From NCBI GenBank assembly GCA_902543185.1, contig CACBXB010000003.1:1-64000 (forward strand): 64,000 nt of DNA, given 5' to 3'. Made by a program: the position numbers and the translations under genes. The stretch comes from Paracoccaceae bacterium. Its GTDB lineage: Bacteria; Pseudomonadota; Alphaproteobacteria; Rhodobacterales; Rhodobacteraceae. This document shows, piece by piece, positions 37,720 through 47,400 of this stretch. How positions within the stretch are numbered: position 1 is the first letter of the stretch; each line of letters opens with the position of its first letter. Under the pieces are notes generated by a model. The model saw nothing but the letters and a program-made list of their open reading frames with translations, made no database searches and was not told the DNA's origin.

Positions 37720-39546
37720 CTATTGAAAACTAGAATGAACTGCATTTAAAGCTTGCTCGTTAAGATCAAGCTTGGAATTCACTCTTGCCATATTAGCGAA
37801 GCTTTCAAAAAGATCAGCGGAAAGACTATTGTTTATTTGATTTTTCAATTGACTAACCAAAAGTTTTGCTGTGTCCGACGATAAATCAGCGTTTGATATA
37901 TCCTTCAGCCTTAGAATGAAACTTTCTTCATTTCCACTAATTACGGTTCCTTCGCCAATCGACAAATTGAAAGCTTCCGTAACTATTTCTTCGGGTAAAT
38001 CGGGGAGGTTTTGATCTCTTGTTACTTTATTAAGGTTTAAAATCTCGCCTGTATAATGATTTTTACTGAGCATTTCTTTGGCGGTCTGATTCAATTTATC
38101 TTGGAGTTCCTGTTTTTGCCAAGCGTTTGTAAGCTCCGAGCGTATTTCATCAATATCCATTTGCCTCGCATCAACTATTTGATCCACGCGCATTGCAAAT
38201 AAGCCACCATTTGGCAACTCTTTAATTTCCGGAAAATCATCAACTTTGGCTATTTGGGCGGTGTCGAAAAAAATCTTATTCTCTAAAATGGGTAGATTTG
38301 CTTCACTATTGAATAAAATATTTTCTACACTGAAACCTATTTCTTTTTGTAATTCTTCTAAAGTTCCGCCAGCAGCTAGTAAATTCTGGGAATCTTCTAT
38401 TCTTTCATCAATCAACTTAATAGCTTCTGATAGCTTATATTTTCTCTCTAACTCTGGTTTTGCTTCTTCGAATGAAGTCGTTTTTGCTGGAATTATGTCC
38501 CTTATCCTAAATATTACTGGACCAAGGTCAGTTTTAACTGGTCCAACGACTTCACCAACGTTTCCATCAAAAACTTGTTTTTTGCCTTCAAGTAATTGGT
38601 CTTCTGTGAAAGTTCCATAAATAACATCGTCATCAGAAAGGTTACGATCTGATATTAGCTTATCAAAATCGGTTAAACTCTTTTTCACATTGGCCATTAC
38701 AGAGTTGGCCTCATCCATAGTTAAAAAAGATAATCGTTCTACAGTTCTTTGTTCTGGCTTATTATATTCTTGTTTTTGTTCATCATAAATCTTTGCTAAA
38801 ATACCCTCATCACTTTCCACGTTGTCGATTAGCATATCTGGTTGTAAAACTGCATATGTTATAGCTTTGCTTTCTGGAACAGTATATTCGTCAATATTTG
38901 TTTCGAGAAAACTTTCTAATTGCTCTTCACTAGGATCTTTGACGGTAAAACTAACGTTTTCAGGTTTTAAAATCTGAATATTGAAACTTCTCTCTTCAAG
39001 TAAAAAGGATGCCAATAGTTCTGCCTGAAGCTTATTGGTCATATTTCCTGACAAAATACTTTGTGAGAGAATATTGCGAGCCGTTTCCGCACGAATTTCC
39101 TCTTCAAATTCAGTCGACGTGTATCCAGCATTTTCAAGTGCGTAATTATAAGCGACTTGACTAAAGCTTCCATCGGGACCTTTAAATGCATTCAGCGAAA
39201 CTATATTGTTTCGCACTGTTTTATCATCAACCGATAGTGAAAGTTTAGAGGCTTCATTTTCCAGTAATTTATCGGTTATCAATCGAGCTAAAACTCGCTG
39301 TTGGATTCCAAAGGCTTGGAGTTGCTGAAGTGTAAGTTGTTGTCCAAACTGCTGGCTTGTATTACGTAGCTCAGTTTGAAGGGCTCGAACGTATTGGTTA
39401 ACCGTGATATCCGTTTCGCCAATTTTTCCAATTGTTTTAATATTACCACTCAGATTTCCAGTGCCAAATCCTACTAAGCCCACAAATAGAAACCCAAGTA
39501 AAATCCAAACAAAGATTTTTGAAACTGAAGTTTTACTTTTTGTCAT
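37720..39546 (-). CDS. PpiD/SurA-like periplasmic folding factor (peptidylprolyl isomerase)
   Basis: This 608-residue protein has a short cytoplasmic N-terminus, one membrane helix at about residues 11-30 (KIFVWILLGFLFVGLVGFG), then a SurA_N-like chaperone domain and a parvulin-like region. That is the PpiD layout: anchored in the inner membrane and helping proteins fold after the Sec translocon. The parvulin part is poorly conserved, so isomerase activity is uncertain. I chose the ATG at 39546, which gives the helix at the right distance and has AGGA upstream; a start at 39603 adds 19 unrelated residues. trpE follows after eight bases. A 6-bp hairpin with a GTAG loop (39591-39606) lies between this gene and gpt. 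Confidence 0.85.
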   Translation of the reverse strand: MTKSKTSVSKIFVWILLGFLFVGLVGFGTGNLSGNIKTIGKIGETDITVNQYVRALQTELRNTSQQFGQQLTLQQLQAFGIQQRVLARLITDKLLENEASKLSLSVDDKTVRNNIVSLNAFKGPDGSFSQVAYNYALENAGYTSTEFEEEIRAETARNILSQSILSGNMTNKLQAELLASFLLEERSFNIQILKPENVSFTVKDPSEEQLESFLETNIDEYTVPESKAITYAVLQPDMLIDNVESDEGILAKIYDEQKQEYNKPEQRTVERLSFLTMDEANSVMANVKKSLTDFDKLISDRNLSDDDVIYGTFTEDQLLEGKKQVFDGNVGEVVGPVKTDLGPVIFRIRDIIPAKTTSFEEAKPELERKYKLSEAIKLIDERIEDSQNLLAAGGTLEELQKEIGFSVENILFNSEANLPILENKIFFDTAQIAKVDDFPEIKELPNGGLFAMRVDQIVDARQMDIDEIRSELTNAWQKQELQDKLNQTAKEMLSKNHYTGEILNLNKVTRDQNLPDLPEEIVTEAFNLSIGEGTVISGNEESFILRLKDISNADLSSDTAKLLVSQLKNQINNSLSADLFESFANMARVNSKLDLNEQALNAVHSSFQ

Positions 39547-39633
39547 CAAATTTTCCTGCAAAACAGCTATAGCATGTCTAAAGTTCTTATTGCTTGGTAG
39601 CAAGCAGGTAGTTTTAAATCGTTATTAGTATAT

Positions 39634-40137
39634 CTATTCATTTCCTCGATAAGGTTCCACATACTGAAGTGCCATGTCCCATGGGAAGAAGATCCATGTA
39701 TCCTGACTTACTTCCGTAATAAAAGTTTCAACCTGACCTCTTCCCATTGGTTTAGCATAAACAGTAGCCACATGGGCTTTAGGCATCAATGATCGAACAG
39801 CTTCAAGTGTTTTGCCAGTGTCAACCAAATCGTCAATAATCAATATTCCAGTTCCATCTCCAATAAGCCCAGAGTTCGGAGACTTTATTATTTTAGGTTC
39901 TGATTGGGATTGATGGTCATAGGATTTGACGCTTATTGTATCTACGGTTCGGATATCTAATTCTCTGGCCACTATCATAGCCGGGGCCATACCCCCACGA
40001 GTAATTGCCACAACAGCTTTCCAAGCTCCATTATCAGGACCTTTGCCGTCTAGACGCCAGGCTAAGGCTCTTGCGTCTCTGTGCAGCTGGTCCCAGCTTA
40101 CATGGAAACCTTTTTCATGCGGTAGTCTGTCACTCAT
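39634..40137 (-). CDS. gpt: xanthine/guanine phosphoribosyltransferase
   Basis: Gpt salvages xanthine and guanine to nucleotides using PRPP. The 167-residue protein has the type I phosphoribosyltransferase PRPP loop [13 protein letters not shown] at about residues 100-112 and a short hood with [18 protein letters not shown]. The C-terminal WIFFPWDMA segment is typical of XGPRT. It overlaps fabI by eight bases on the same strand, so it is the downstream gene of a fabI-gpt pair. Whether hypoxanthine is also used cannot be said. Confidence 0.92.
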   Translation of the reverse strand: MSDRLPHEKGFHVSWDQLHRDARALAWRLDGKGPDNGAWKAVVAITRGGMAPAMIVARELDIRTVDTISVKSYDHQSQSEPKIIKSPNSGLIGDGTGILIIDDLVDTGKTLEAVRSLMPKAHVATVYAKPMGRGQVETFITEVSQDTWIFFPWDMALQYVEPYRGNE

Positions 40138-40957
40138 TTTCTATTTTTCCCGTTACAACATCAATATCCGGAGCATCTACTGCTTTCATTCCAACAACAT
40201 GGTATCCAGCATCAACATGAACTGTTTCGCCGGTGACCCCCGAACCTAAATCTGACAGTAAATAAAGACCAGATTTTCCCACATCTTCAATTGTGACATT
40301 TTTTCTTAAGGGCGAATTCAACTCATTCCATTTTAGGATGTACCTAAAATCTCCAATTCCACTCGCTGCCAGTGTTTTGATTGGTCCTGCTGAAATTGCA
40401 TTTACGCGTATTCCATCTTTGCCTAAGTCTTCTGCAAGATACATCACGGATGCTTCAAGCGCAGCCTTTGCGACGCCCATAACGTTGTAATGGGGCATAA
40501 CTTGTTCTGCTCCGTAATAAGTTAGGGTCAAAATAGAACCACCGTTTTGCATAAGTTCAGATGCTCGTTTTGTAACGGCGGTAAACGAATAAACCGATAT
40601 ATCCATTGTGTTTAAAAAATTATTTCTGCTGGTCTCAACATACCGACCTCTTAATTCTGATTTATCTGAGAAACCTATCGCATGCACTACGAAATCAAGC
40701 TTACCCCATCTCTTTTCTATTTGTAAAAATAACTCATCAAGACTCTCAAAGTCACTGACATCACATTCTACTAAAAAATCTGACCCAACTGAGGTGGCTA
40801 ATGGTAAAACTCTTTTTTTTAGCGCGTCACCTTGATATGAAAAAACTAGTTCAGCGCCTGAATCAGCACATTGCTTTGCTATACCCCAAGCAATTGACTT
40901 GTCATTAGCCAAGCCCATTATTAATCCACACTTACCTTTCATGAGCATATTTGACAT
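40130..40957 (-). CDS. fabI: enoyl-ACP reductase FabI
   Basis: FabI reduces trans-2-enoyl-ACP in the last step of each fatty acid elongation cycle. The 275-residue SDR protein has the FabI-type nucleotide site [13 protein letters not shown] instead of the usual TGxxxGIG, and the catalytic Tyr and Lys in [15 protein letters not shown]. The C-terminal substrate loop region is present. TGGAG lies eight bases before the ATG at 40957. pdxH is divergent, 120 bases away; that spacer should hold both promoters, though I see no clear boxes. Confidence 0.95.
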   Translation of the reverse strand: MSNMLMKGKCGLIMGLANDKSIAWGIAKQCADSGAELVFSYQGDALKKRVLPLATSVGSDFLVECDVSDFESLDELFLQIEKRWGKLDFVVHAIGFSDKSELRGRYVETSRNNFLNTMDISVYSFTAVTKRASELMQNGGSILTLTYYGAEQVMPHYNVMGVAKAALEASVMYLAEDLGKDGIRVNAISAGPIKTLAASGIGDFRYILKWNELNSPLRKNVTIEDVGKSGLYLLSDLGSGVTGETVHVDAGYHVVGMKAVDAPDIDVVTGKIENE

Positions 40958-41077
40958 TAGTAAAACTCCAACGATACAACTTGAATTGCATTTAGATTAT
41001 TGTTTCATTTTCATCAAGGTATGTCACAACAATGACAACAATTTATTTTATTTGATAGTAAAAAGGCAGGAAGAAAA

Positions 41078-41683
41078 ATGGGTGAAAAAAAAGATATTTT
41101 TTTTGGTGAAGATCCTTTTCAAATTTTTAAACGTTGGTTTGAGGAGGCAGTTAAAACGGAGATTAATGATCCCGATGCTATTGCCTTATCAACAGTTGAC
41201 TCAGCCGGAATGCCTAACGTTCGAATGGTCTTACTTCGCCAAATTGAAGATGCTTCATTTGTATTTTATACGAACTACGGCAGTGTAAAATCCAAAGAAC
41301 TTTCTGATAGTCAACTTGCTGCTTTTGTATGGCACTCAAAGTCATTACGGAGGCAAGTAAGAGTGAGGGGCCAGGTTGAAAAAGAAAACGGCAATATGGC
41401 TGATCTTTATTATCAGAGTCGTTCCCTGAAAAGTAGAGTTGGCGCCTGGGCGTCCATTCAATCAAAACCTTTGGAGTCAAGATCCCACCTCATGGAGCAG
41501 GTGGAATATTTCGAAAAAAAATTTGGAGATAACCCTGATCGCCCGCCTTTTTGGGGTGGTTGGCGTATTAGGCCTTTAGAAATTGAGTTTTGGGCTGATG
41601 GAGAAGCCAGACTGCATGATAGATTTAAATGGAGCAGGGAAGCTTTAAATAGCACCTGGGATATACAGCGTCTCAATCCTTAA
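41078..41683 (+). CDS. pdxH: pyridoxamine 5'-phosphate oxidase
   Basis: PdxH makes pyridoxal 5'-phosphate from PNP or PMP with FMN and oxygen. The 201-residue protein has the family signature: [12 protein letters not shown] near the FMN site, [13 protein letters not shown], and the C-terminal substrate motif ending [21 protein letters not shown] and RLNP. GGAAG lies just before the ATG. Its neighbour downstream is a DUF192 gene, 23 bases later. No other B6 gene is near. Confidence 0.95.
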   Translation: MGEKKDIFFGEDPFQIFKRWFEEAVKTEINDPDAIALSTVDSAGMPNVRMVLLRQIEDASFVFYTNYGSVKSKELSDSQLAAFVWHSKSLRRQVRVRGQVEKENGNMADLYYQSRSLKSRVGAWASIQSKPLESRSHLMEQVEYFEKKFGDNPDRPPFWGGWRIRPLEIEFWADGEARLHDRFKWSREALNSTWDIQRLNP

Positions 41684-41706
41684 AAGTTAACGATAGAAAA
41701 TTAACT

Positions 41707-42222
41707 GTGATTATATTCGGAAAAAATAAGAATATTCGGTATTCAGTTCTTTTTTTAATTACTGCTTTAGGATATTTAGTTAATGCTGTTAATGTCATTG
41801 CGAAAGAAAACTGTACTCAATATACTGCTGTTGTTTTAGACAATAGGTTTGATAAAAGGCAAAGCGTTACCATTCAAGCTGAAGTTGCGGATGAGCCGGA
41901 TGAGAGGGCTCTAGGCCTAATGAACCGGAAAAAAATAGACAAAAATAAAGGCATGTTATTTGTCTACCATTTTCCAAGTGCGCCACAGTTTTGGATGAAA
42001 AATACCCAAATATCGTTGGATATTTTATTTTCGAGCTACAATGGAAGAATAATAAAAATTTTCGAAAATGTACCAAAATTGACTGAAAAAAAAGTAACAG
42101 CAGGTGATGGGGTTTCGTTTGTTTTAGAAATAAATAGTGGTTTAGTGAAGGAATTTGAAATTGATGCAAGCTGGATCATGAACTTTTCAGATTTTTTTGA
42201 AGCGACAAAACCTTTCTGTTGA
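41707..42222 (+). CDS. DUF192 family exported protein
   Basis: This is a 171-residue protein with an N-terminal signal or anchor helix (about residues 11-31) and a DUF192 domain. Its core motifs GLMNRKK, GMLFVYHF, FWMKNTQISLDILF and a C-terminal VLEINSG segment are all present. The function of the family is not established; an archaeal structure shows a small beta-barrel. The start is GTG without a clear ribosome binding site, 23 bases after pdxH, so coupling is possible. It lies just upstream of tRNA-Pro. Confidence 0.8.
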   Translation: MIIFGKNKNIRYSVLFLITALGYLVNAVNVIAKENCTQYTAVVLDNRFDKRQSVTIQAEVADEPDERALGLMNRKKIDKNKGMLFVYHFPSAPQFWMKNTQISLDILFSSYNGRIIKIFENVPKLTEKKVTAGDGVSFVLEINSGLVKEFEIDASWIMNFSDFFEATKPFC

Positions 42223-42298
42223 ATATTAATAAGATAAAACTATTTCTTCAAATAGGGTCTTTTCAAAAGTATCTCGTTTGTTTAGTACAAAAGCAAGT

Positions 42299-42375
42299 CG
42301 GGGCGTAGCGCAGCCTGGTAGCGCACCTGTTTTGGGTACAGGGGGTCGCAAGTTCGAATCTTGCCGTCCCGACCA
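42299..42375 (+). tRNA. tRNA-Pro (anticodon UGG)
   Basis: The 77-base sequence folds as a cloverleaf: acceptor stem CGGGGCG with CGTCCCG (one G-U pair), a D arm with AGCGCAGCCTGGTAGCGC, an anticodon stem CCTGT/ACAGG closing the loop TTTGGGT with anticodon TGG at 42333-42335, and a T arm with the loop TTCGAAT. The CCA end is encoded. An accessory segment begins about 100 bases downstream, and tRNA 3' ends are common integration sites. Confidence 0.97.
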
Positions 42376-42471
42376 ACTTGTAGGGTGTTGACCAACAATT
42401 TTCTACACTATCAATAAATCAAAACATGACAAATTAAAATTTTGTAGAGTTCTCATTCTATACAGAAATCT

Positions 42472-42489
42472 ACAAATTGCAGCACAAAA
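42472..42489 (+). repeat. 18-bp direct repeat, left copy, flanking accessory segment
   Basis: ACAAATTGCAGCACAAAA occurs here and again at 43829-43846, 1357 bases later, in the same orientation. The repeat lies 97 bases after tRNA-Pro. Weaker similarity extends upstream (TTGTAGA in both) and downstream (a TCAAGA-containing stretch in both). This looks like a left attachment or recombination site, but no recombinase gene is present. Confidence 0.75.
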
Positions 42490-42651
42490 GTGCACAAAAA
42501 TTTTCTGGGTCAAGATTCGAAAACGTCATCTAGGTAATCTGGTTTACACGGAAGCTTATTCGGGCTTCGACTTGCTGTTGTATATGTACAATGGGGCTAG
42601 ATATTTTCTCAGAGTTTTTTGTATGATGCAGAAACTAGCTAGGAGTTTGTC

Positions 42652-42738
42652 ATGGAAAATATAGGTACCTCAGGATTACTATTGCTAGTTGCCGTGGTGT
42701 TAGTCGCTTACATACTGCTTAGGAAAGATAAAAAATGA
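42652..42738 (+). CDS. 28-residue single-pass membrane peptide
   Basis: The short ORF starts with ATG preceded by a strong ribosome binding site, AGGAG at 42641-42645, six bases away. The product has a short N-terminus, one hydrophobic segment from about residue 8 to 23 and a positively charged end (RKDKK), so a single-pass inner-membrane peptide with the C-terminus inside is expected. I do not recognise its family. It is followed after 13 bases by the NTF2-like gene, and lies between the 18-bp repeats, so it is part of the accessory segment. The ribosome binding site is the main support. Confidence 0.6.
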   Translation: MENIGTSGLLLLVAVVLVAYILLRKDKK

Positions 42739-42751
42739 AAAAGGTTAAGAT

Positions 42752-43075
42752 ATGAGTATGTTTCAACAACTTATTGAATGCTTCAATAATTGGAATGAAG
42801 AAACCTTTAAAGAGTTACACCATGAAGATTTTATGTTTATTCGGGAAACTGAGCTTTTAAACCGTGATGAACATGTAAGTAATATTTCTCAACTAGTAAA
42901 AGAAACCACTTGGAATTGGCAGCACGTTGCCATTTTAATTCATGAAAATGAGTTCGTCACTGAAGCGAGATGGGAAGAAAATAACGAAGTAGTTACAAAC
43001 TTTATGGTCAAAAAAAACAATCAGATATGGAGAGCTTTAGTTTGTAGAGTAGAGAAAAACTCCTTGAATGACTAA
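42752..43075 (+). CDS. small NTF2-like (SnoaL/DUF4440-type) protein
   Basis: The 107-residue protein looks like an NTF2-fold cone: an N-terminal helix (FQQLIECFNNWNEETFKEL), a loop with HEDFMFIRET and a strand-rich C-terminal half ending in NQIWRALVCRVEK. No catalytic residues can be assigned; such folds occur in enzymes, immunity proteins and binding proteins. AAGG lies seven bases before the ATG. Its 3' end overlaps the nuclease gene by eight bases, so the two are coupled. Role unknown; a partner of the nuclease is a speculation from coupling. Confidence 0.62.
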   Translation: MSMFQQLIECFNNWNEETFKELHHEDFMFIRETELLNRDEHVSNISQLVKETTWNWQHVAILIHENEFVTEARWEENNEVVTNFMVKKNNQIWRALVCRVEKNSLND

Positions 43076-43655
43076 GAAACCCACATCTTCACCTCGGAAC
43101 AGAAGACCTGTCAGGAAGTTAGGTAAAAAGAAAGTCACAACTTTGGCATTCAAAAAACGAACTGGTGTAAGAGTTATATCCAACGACAGACCTCGGAGAA
43201 GGCGCTTTTTCAGTCCTTCATCAAATCTTAACATAGTAATACTCATTGCATCTGCGTTCTTGTTTTTGAACTATATGGATGAACTTGGCATTGGATACAC
43301 AGACCCAAAAATAGGGTTTGATAAACGAGCGGCATCAGTTTTACGAGGCACTATAACCCACGTTCGTGATGGTGATACATTTGAGGTAAAAGGAGTTCCC
43401 ATTCGCATTGCTGTTTTGGATTGTCCTGAGAATAATACTAGCGAAGGAAAAACTGCTATGCGCTTTGCAAAACAGTTCAAAGGCAAGCGAGCAATATGCG
43501 AACTTACTGGTAAAACAACCTATGATAGGAAGGTTGGGTATTGTTCTATAGACGACAAACCCTTTGAGGAGATTATGGTTGAGAACACCTCTTGTGAGTA
43601 TTGGTGTAAATACGATGTTTGGAATAGGTTCTGTAGTAGGTTTTTACCAAACTAA
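43068..43655 (+). CDS. membrane-anchored thermonuclease (staphylococcal nuclease-like)
   Basis: The 195-residue protein has a very basic N-terminus (residues 1-47), one membrane helix (about 54-70) and a nuclease domain (about 93-190). Residues matching the staphylococcal nuclease active site are all present: D103 in VRDGDT, R113 in PIRIAVLD, D118, E121 in CPE and R154 in TYDRKVGY. It should therefore be an active nuclease, probably facing the periplasm because of the positive-inside rule. The C-terminal part has several cysteines (C176, C180, C189) unlike the classical enzyme. The gene overlaps the NTF2-like gene and lies within the repeat-bracketed segment. Its biological role (nucleotide scavenging, defence or competence) is open. 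Confidence 0.78.
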   Translation: MTKKPTSSPRNRRPVRKLGKKKVTTLAFKKRTGVRVISNDRPRRRRFFSPSSNLNIVILIASAFLFLNYMDELGIGYTDPKIGFDKRAASVLRGTITHVRDGDTFEVKGVPIRIAVLDCPENNTSEGKTAMRFAKQFKGKRAICELTGKTTYDRKVGYCSIDDKPFEEIMVENTSCEYWCKYDVWNRFCSRFLPN

Positions 43656-44300
43656 TCCTCGGCAACCTTATACTTCACATTCGTTCCAATTTTCTGCATC
43701 ACCAAAGCCTTACTGTCATCAACTATATAGCCAGACATTAAAGAGCTTTTGCAGTTTTAATATTTTAGGAAAAGGAGGCATAAAAAAACGGACTTAAATT
43801 GTAGAATTACATTTTTATGCGTTGCAGCACAAATTGCAGCACAAAAAACTTTTGTTGATTGATGGTTTCAAGACTCAAACCAGATACTAAGCTTTATTCA
43901 ATTCTCCTAGCGTCTCGACCATTAGGAAAAAGCATTAAGTTATTTTAGATTTCCCAAAACCATCTAAACAGATTCTTTTTTTAAGAAGTTTGGTTCGTTG
44001 GTGTAGGAAATTTGCATAGAAAAAGATCATTTTTAAATTTTTTGGAAATATTTTTACAAAATTTTATGAGCGCTTGTTTTTTAGGCGATTCACTCAAAAA
44101 TAATTAAAACTAAAAATTAACACATATTGCTAAGCAATAAAAATATAAAGAAATTTTGCGTTAGCTTATTCTTTCTCATTTGGGTAAATTTCGAAGGGTT
44201 TTAGGGAAAGTCGGATGTCTAATTTTGGGTCAAGTAAAAAACATTAATTTTTTTTAAAAAAAAACGTTGACCATTACCCTAGAAATACGTCAAGTTGTGC
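43656..44300. other. AT-rich gap downstream of nuclease gene, no supported gene
   Basis: I find no ORF here with a ribosome binding site or recognisable product. It contains the right-hand repeat copies (43822-43846), a TGGTTT/AAACCA dyad just after them, CGTCTCGACCA at 43911-43921 (10 of 11 bases like the tRNA-Pro 3' end), and an ATTGCT-A-AGCAAT dyad at 44126-44138. The rest is AT-rich with homopolymer runs. It probably includes the nrdJ promoter. Confidence 0.6.
43829..43846 (+). repeat. 18-bp direct repeat, right copy, with tandem 12-mer
   Basis: This is the second perfect copy of ACAAATTGCAGCACAAAA. Here the inner 12-mer TTGCAGCACAAA is present twice in tandem, at 43822-43833 and 43834-43845, while the left site has it once. 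The copy ends the accessory segment that carries the membrane peptide, NTF2-like and nuclease genes. Function as an attachment or recombination site is inferred. Confidence 0.72.
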
Positions 44301-44303
44301 AGG

Positions 44304-44440
44304 CTAGGGGTTCAACCACAACATGTGGTGGTGGAGCGGTCATTTCCCGAAAGAACATCTGAACGATGTCAACAGCTGGTTGGGTACAAAAACCTTCACT
44401 GGATGGGCCACTCTCTTTTACATAGAAACCCCTTTGATAG
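44304..44440 (+). ncRNA. candidate structured leader upstream of nrdJ
   Basis: The 160 bases before nrdJ fold locally: AGGGG (44306-44310) pairs with CCCCT (44429-44433) and closes a region with hairpin ACCACA/TGTGGT (44315-44320 with 44324-44329, loop ACA) and hairpin ACATC/GATGT (44355-44359 with 44365-44369). The closing stem ends 31 bases before the start codon, well placed to control translation. A structured element upstream of nrdJ genes (nrdJ RNA motif) has been described from comparative genomics; whether this is one needs a covariance search. I see no B12 box of a cobalamin riboswitch. Confidence 0.5.
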
Positions 44441-44464
44441 AATAATGCATGGGGCAGAAAAGAA

Positions 44465-47400
44465 ATGAAGATAGAAAGAAAATTTACAAAGGCGGGTCAG
44501 GACGCTTACGCAGGAATAAATTTCGTCACGACTACTTCTGAGATTAGAAATCCAGACGGAACGATAGTGTTCAAACTCGATAACGTCGAAGTACCAGATA
44601 GTTGGTCACAAGTTGCCAGCGATGTTATTGCTCAGAAGTATTTTAGGAAGGCAGGCGTTCCGACAAAAATTAAAAAAGTGAAAGAAAAAGACGTGCCTGA
44701 GTTTCTCTGGAGGTCAACAAAATACTCTGAAAGTACGGCCGTTGTAGGAGAAAATTCTTCGAAACAAGTTTTTGATCGCCTAGCTGGGGCTTGGACTTAC
44801 TGGGGTTGGAAGGGGGGCTACTTCACTGCAGAAGAAGACGCCCAGGCCTATTTTGATGAAATGCGGTTTATGTTGGCAACACAAATGGCGGCACCAAACA
44901 GCCCGCAATGGTTTAATACGGGCCTACATTGGGCATATGGTATAGATGGTCCGGGGCAGGGGCATCATTATGTCGATTATAAATCTGGTAAACTGGTGAA
45001 GTCTTCCTCGGCCTACGAGCATCCACAGCCCCATGCTTGCTTTATTCAGTCTGTCAGTGACGACTTAGTAAATGAAGGCGGTATAATGGATCTCTGGGTA
45101 AGAGAAGCACGTTTATTCAAATATGGCTCGGGAACAGGAACAAATTTTAGCTCTCTTAGAGGCGATGGTGAAAGTTTATCAGGCGGAGGAGCTTCTTCTG
45201 GGCTTATGGGTTTTTTAAAAATAGGAGATAGAGCTGCAGGTGCGATAAAGTCCGGCGGAACCACTCGGCGTGCCGCAAAAATGGTTATTTGTGATGCTGA
45301 TCACCCTGATATAGAAGAATTTACAAACTGGAAAGTGAAGGAAGAGCAAAAGGTTGCAAGTATTGTCGCTGGTTCAAAGATCCACGAGCAACGGTTAAAT
45401 GAAATCTTTTCGGCTATACGTCAATGGGATGGAAGCAGTGAGGATGCCGTTGACCCAACAAAAAATTCTTCCTTGAAAACGGCTATACGAGAGGCAAAGA
45501 GAGTAGCAATACCAGAGACCTATGTGAAAAGAGTCTTGGATTATGCGAAACAAGGATACTCTAGCATAGAATTTCCCACGTATGACACGGATTGGGATTC
45601 AGAGGCTTATGCATCCGTATCAGGCCAAAACTCAAACAACTCTGTAAGAGTGACTGACTCGTTTCTGAAGGCAGTTGAGGATGACGCAGATTGGGAGCTT
45701 ATTCGGCGAACGGATGGCTCGGTAGCCAAAACGATCAAGGCAAGAAAATTGTGGTCCGATATAGGTCATGCCGCGTGGGCATGCGCTGATCCGGGCATTC
45801 AGTTTCATGACACCGTAAACGCCTGGCATACATGTCCTGAAGACGGTGAAATTCGTGGTTCTAATCCATGCTCTGAGTATATGTTTTTAGATGATACGGC
45901 TTGTAATCTTGCATCCATGAACCTTCTTACTTTCCTAGTAGATGGAAAGTTTGACGCGGAAAGTTATATGCATGCTACTAGACTGTGGACGCTTACACTA
46001 GAAATATCAGTTTTGATGGCACAATTTCCATCAAAAGAAATAGCCCAAAGATCCTATGACTTTCGAACCCTTGGACTGGGATATGCAAATATCGGGGGCC
46101 TTCTAATGAATATGGGTTTTGGCTACGACAGCGAGGAGGGTAGAGCTTTCTGCGGCGCCTTAACTGCAATTATGACCGGCACTTCATATGCCACGTCAGC
46201 TGAAATAGCGAGCGAGGTCGGTGCTTTTCCTGGCTATAAGAAAAATGAAAAGCATATGCAGCGTGTAATAAGAAATCATCAGTGTGCAGCGCACGGCAAA
46301 ACTGAAGGCTATGAAGAACTTTCGGTTAAACCAGTGCCGCTGGACCATAAAAATTGTCCTGACAATAATTTAGTTGAATTATCAATGAAATGTTGGGACG
46401 ATGCTCGAACACTAGGTGAAAAATTTGGATTTCGAAACGCCCAAGTTTCGGTAATTGCGCCTACAGGTACCATCGGGTTGGTAATGGATTGTGATACAAC
46501 CGGAATTGAACCAGACTTTGCACTGGTTAAGTTCAAGAAACTTGCTGGTGGAGGCTACTTTAAAATTATAAACAGGTCGGTTCCAGCAGCTCTGGAAAAG
46601 CTGGGTTATGGTTCAGCAAAGGTTGAGGAAATTATATCCTACGCAGTGGGGCACGGTACTATTGGCAACGCACCCGTTATAAATCACACTAGTTTGGCTG
46701 GTCATGGTTTTAGTAAAGTTGAGCTTGATAAGGTCGAAGGAGCTCTTGGGTCGGCTTTTGATATTCGATTTGTGTTTAATCAATGGACTCTTGGAGCTGA
46801 ATTCTGCACTGATGTGCTTGGTATCCCTGAAGCGAAATTAAATGATCCAACCTTTGATTTACTTAGACATTTAGGATTTAGCAAAACCGATATTGATGCT
46901 GCTAACGATCATGTTTGTGGAACAATGACTTTGGAAGGTGCTCCACATTTAAAAGACGAACATCTTAATATATTTGATTGTGCCAACCCTTGCGGGAAAA
47001 AGGGAAAGCGATATCTCTCAGTAAACAGTCATATTTACATGATGGCCGCTGCGCAGCCATTCATTTCTGGTGCTATATCCAAAACAATAAATATGCCCAA
47101 CGACGCCACAATAGAGGACTGTCAAAAGGCTTATGAATTGAGTTGGTCTCTTGGAACTAAAGCTAATGCCCTATACAGGGACGGCTCCAAACTTTCTCAA
47201 CCGCTTGCTGCGGCATTGATTGAGGATGATGATGCTGCTGCTGAAATTCTAGAAATTGGTACAACTCAAGAAAAAGCGGCAGTATTAGCAGAAAAAATTG
47301 TTGAAAAGATAGTTGTGAAAGAAATTGCCAAGTCAAGGGAAAGGATGCCAGAAAGGCGAAAAGGATACACTCAAAAGGCCGTGGTAGGTGGCCATAAAGT

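Noticed and set aside
43652-43738. 28-residue minus-strand ORF overlapping the 3' end of the nuclease gene
   Set aside because: It has an ATG and plausible codons, but no ribosome binding site and no recognisable product.
43564-43797. 77-residue plus-strand ORF in another frame over the nuclease gene end
   Set aside because: It overlaps the nuclease gene for 92 bases and encodes a low-complexity product without a family; a shadow frame.
44250-44464. Cobalamin riboswitch upstream of nrdJ
   Set aside because: A GCCACT fragment is present, but the B12 box and the rest of the conserved core are not visible; reported only as a foldable leader.
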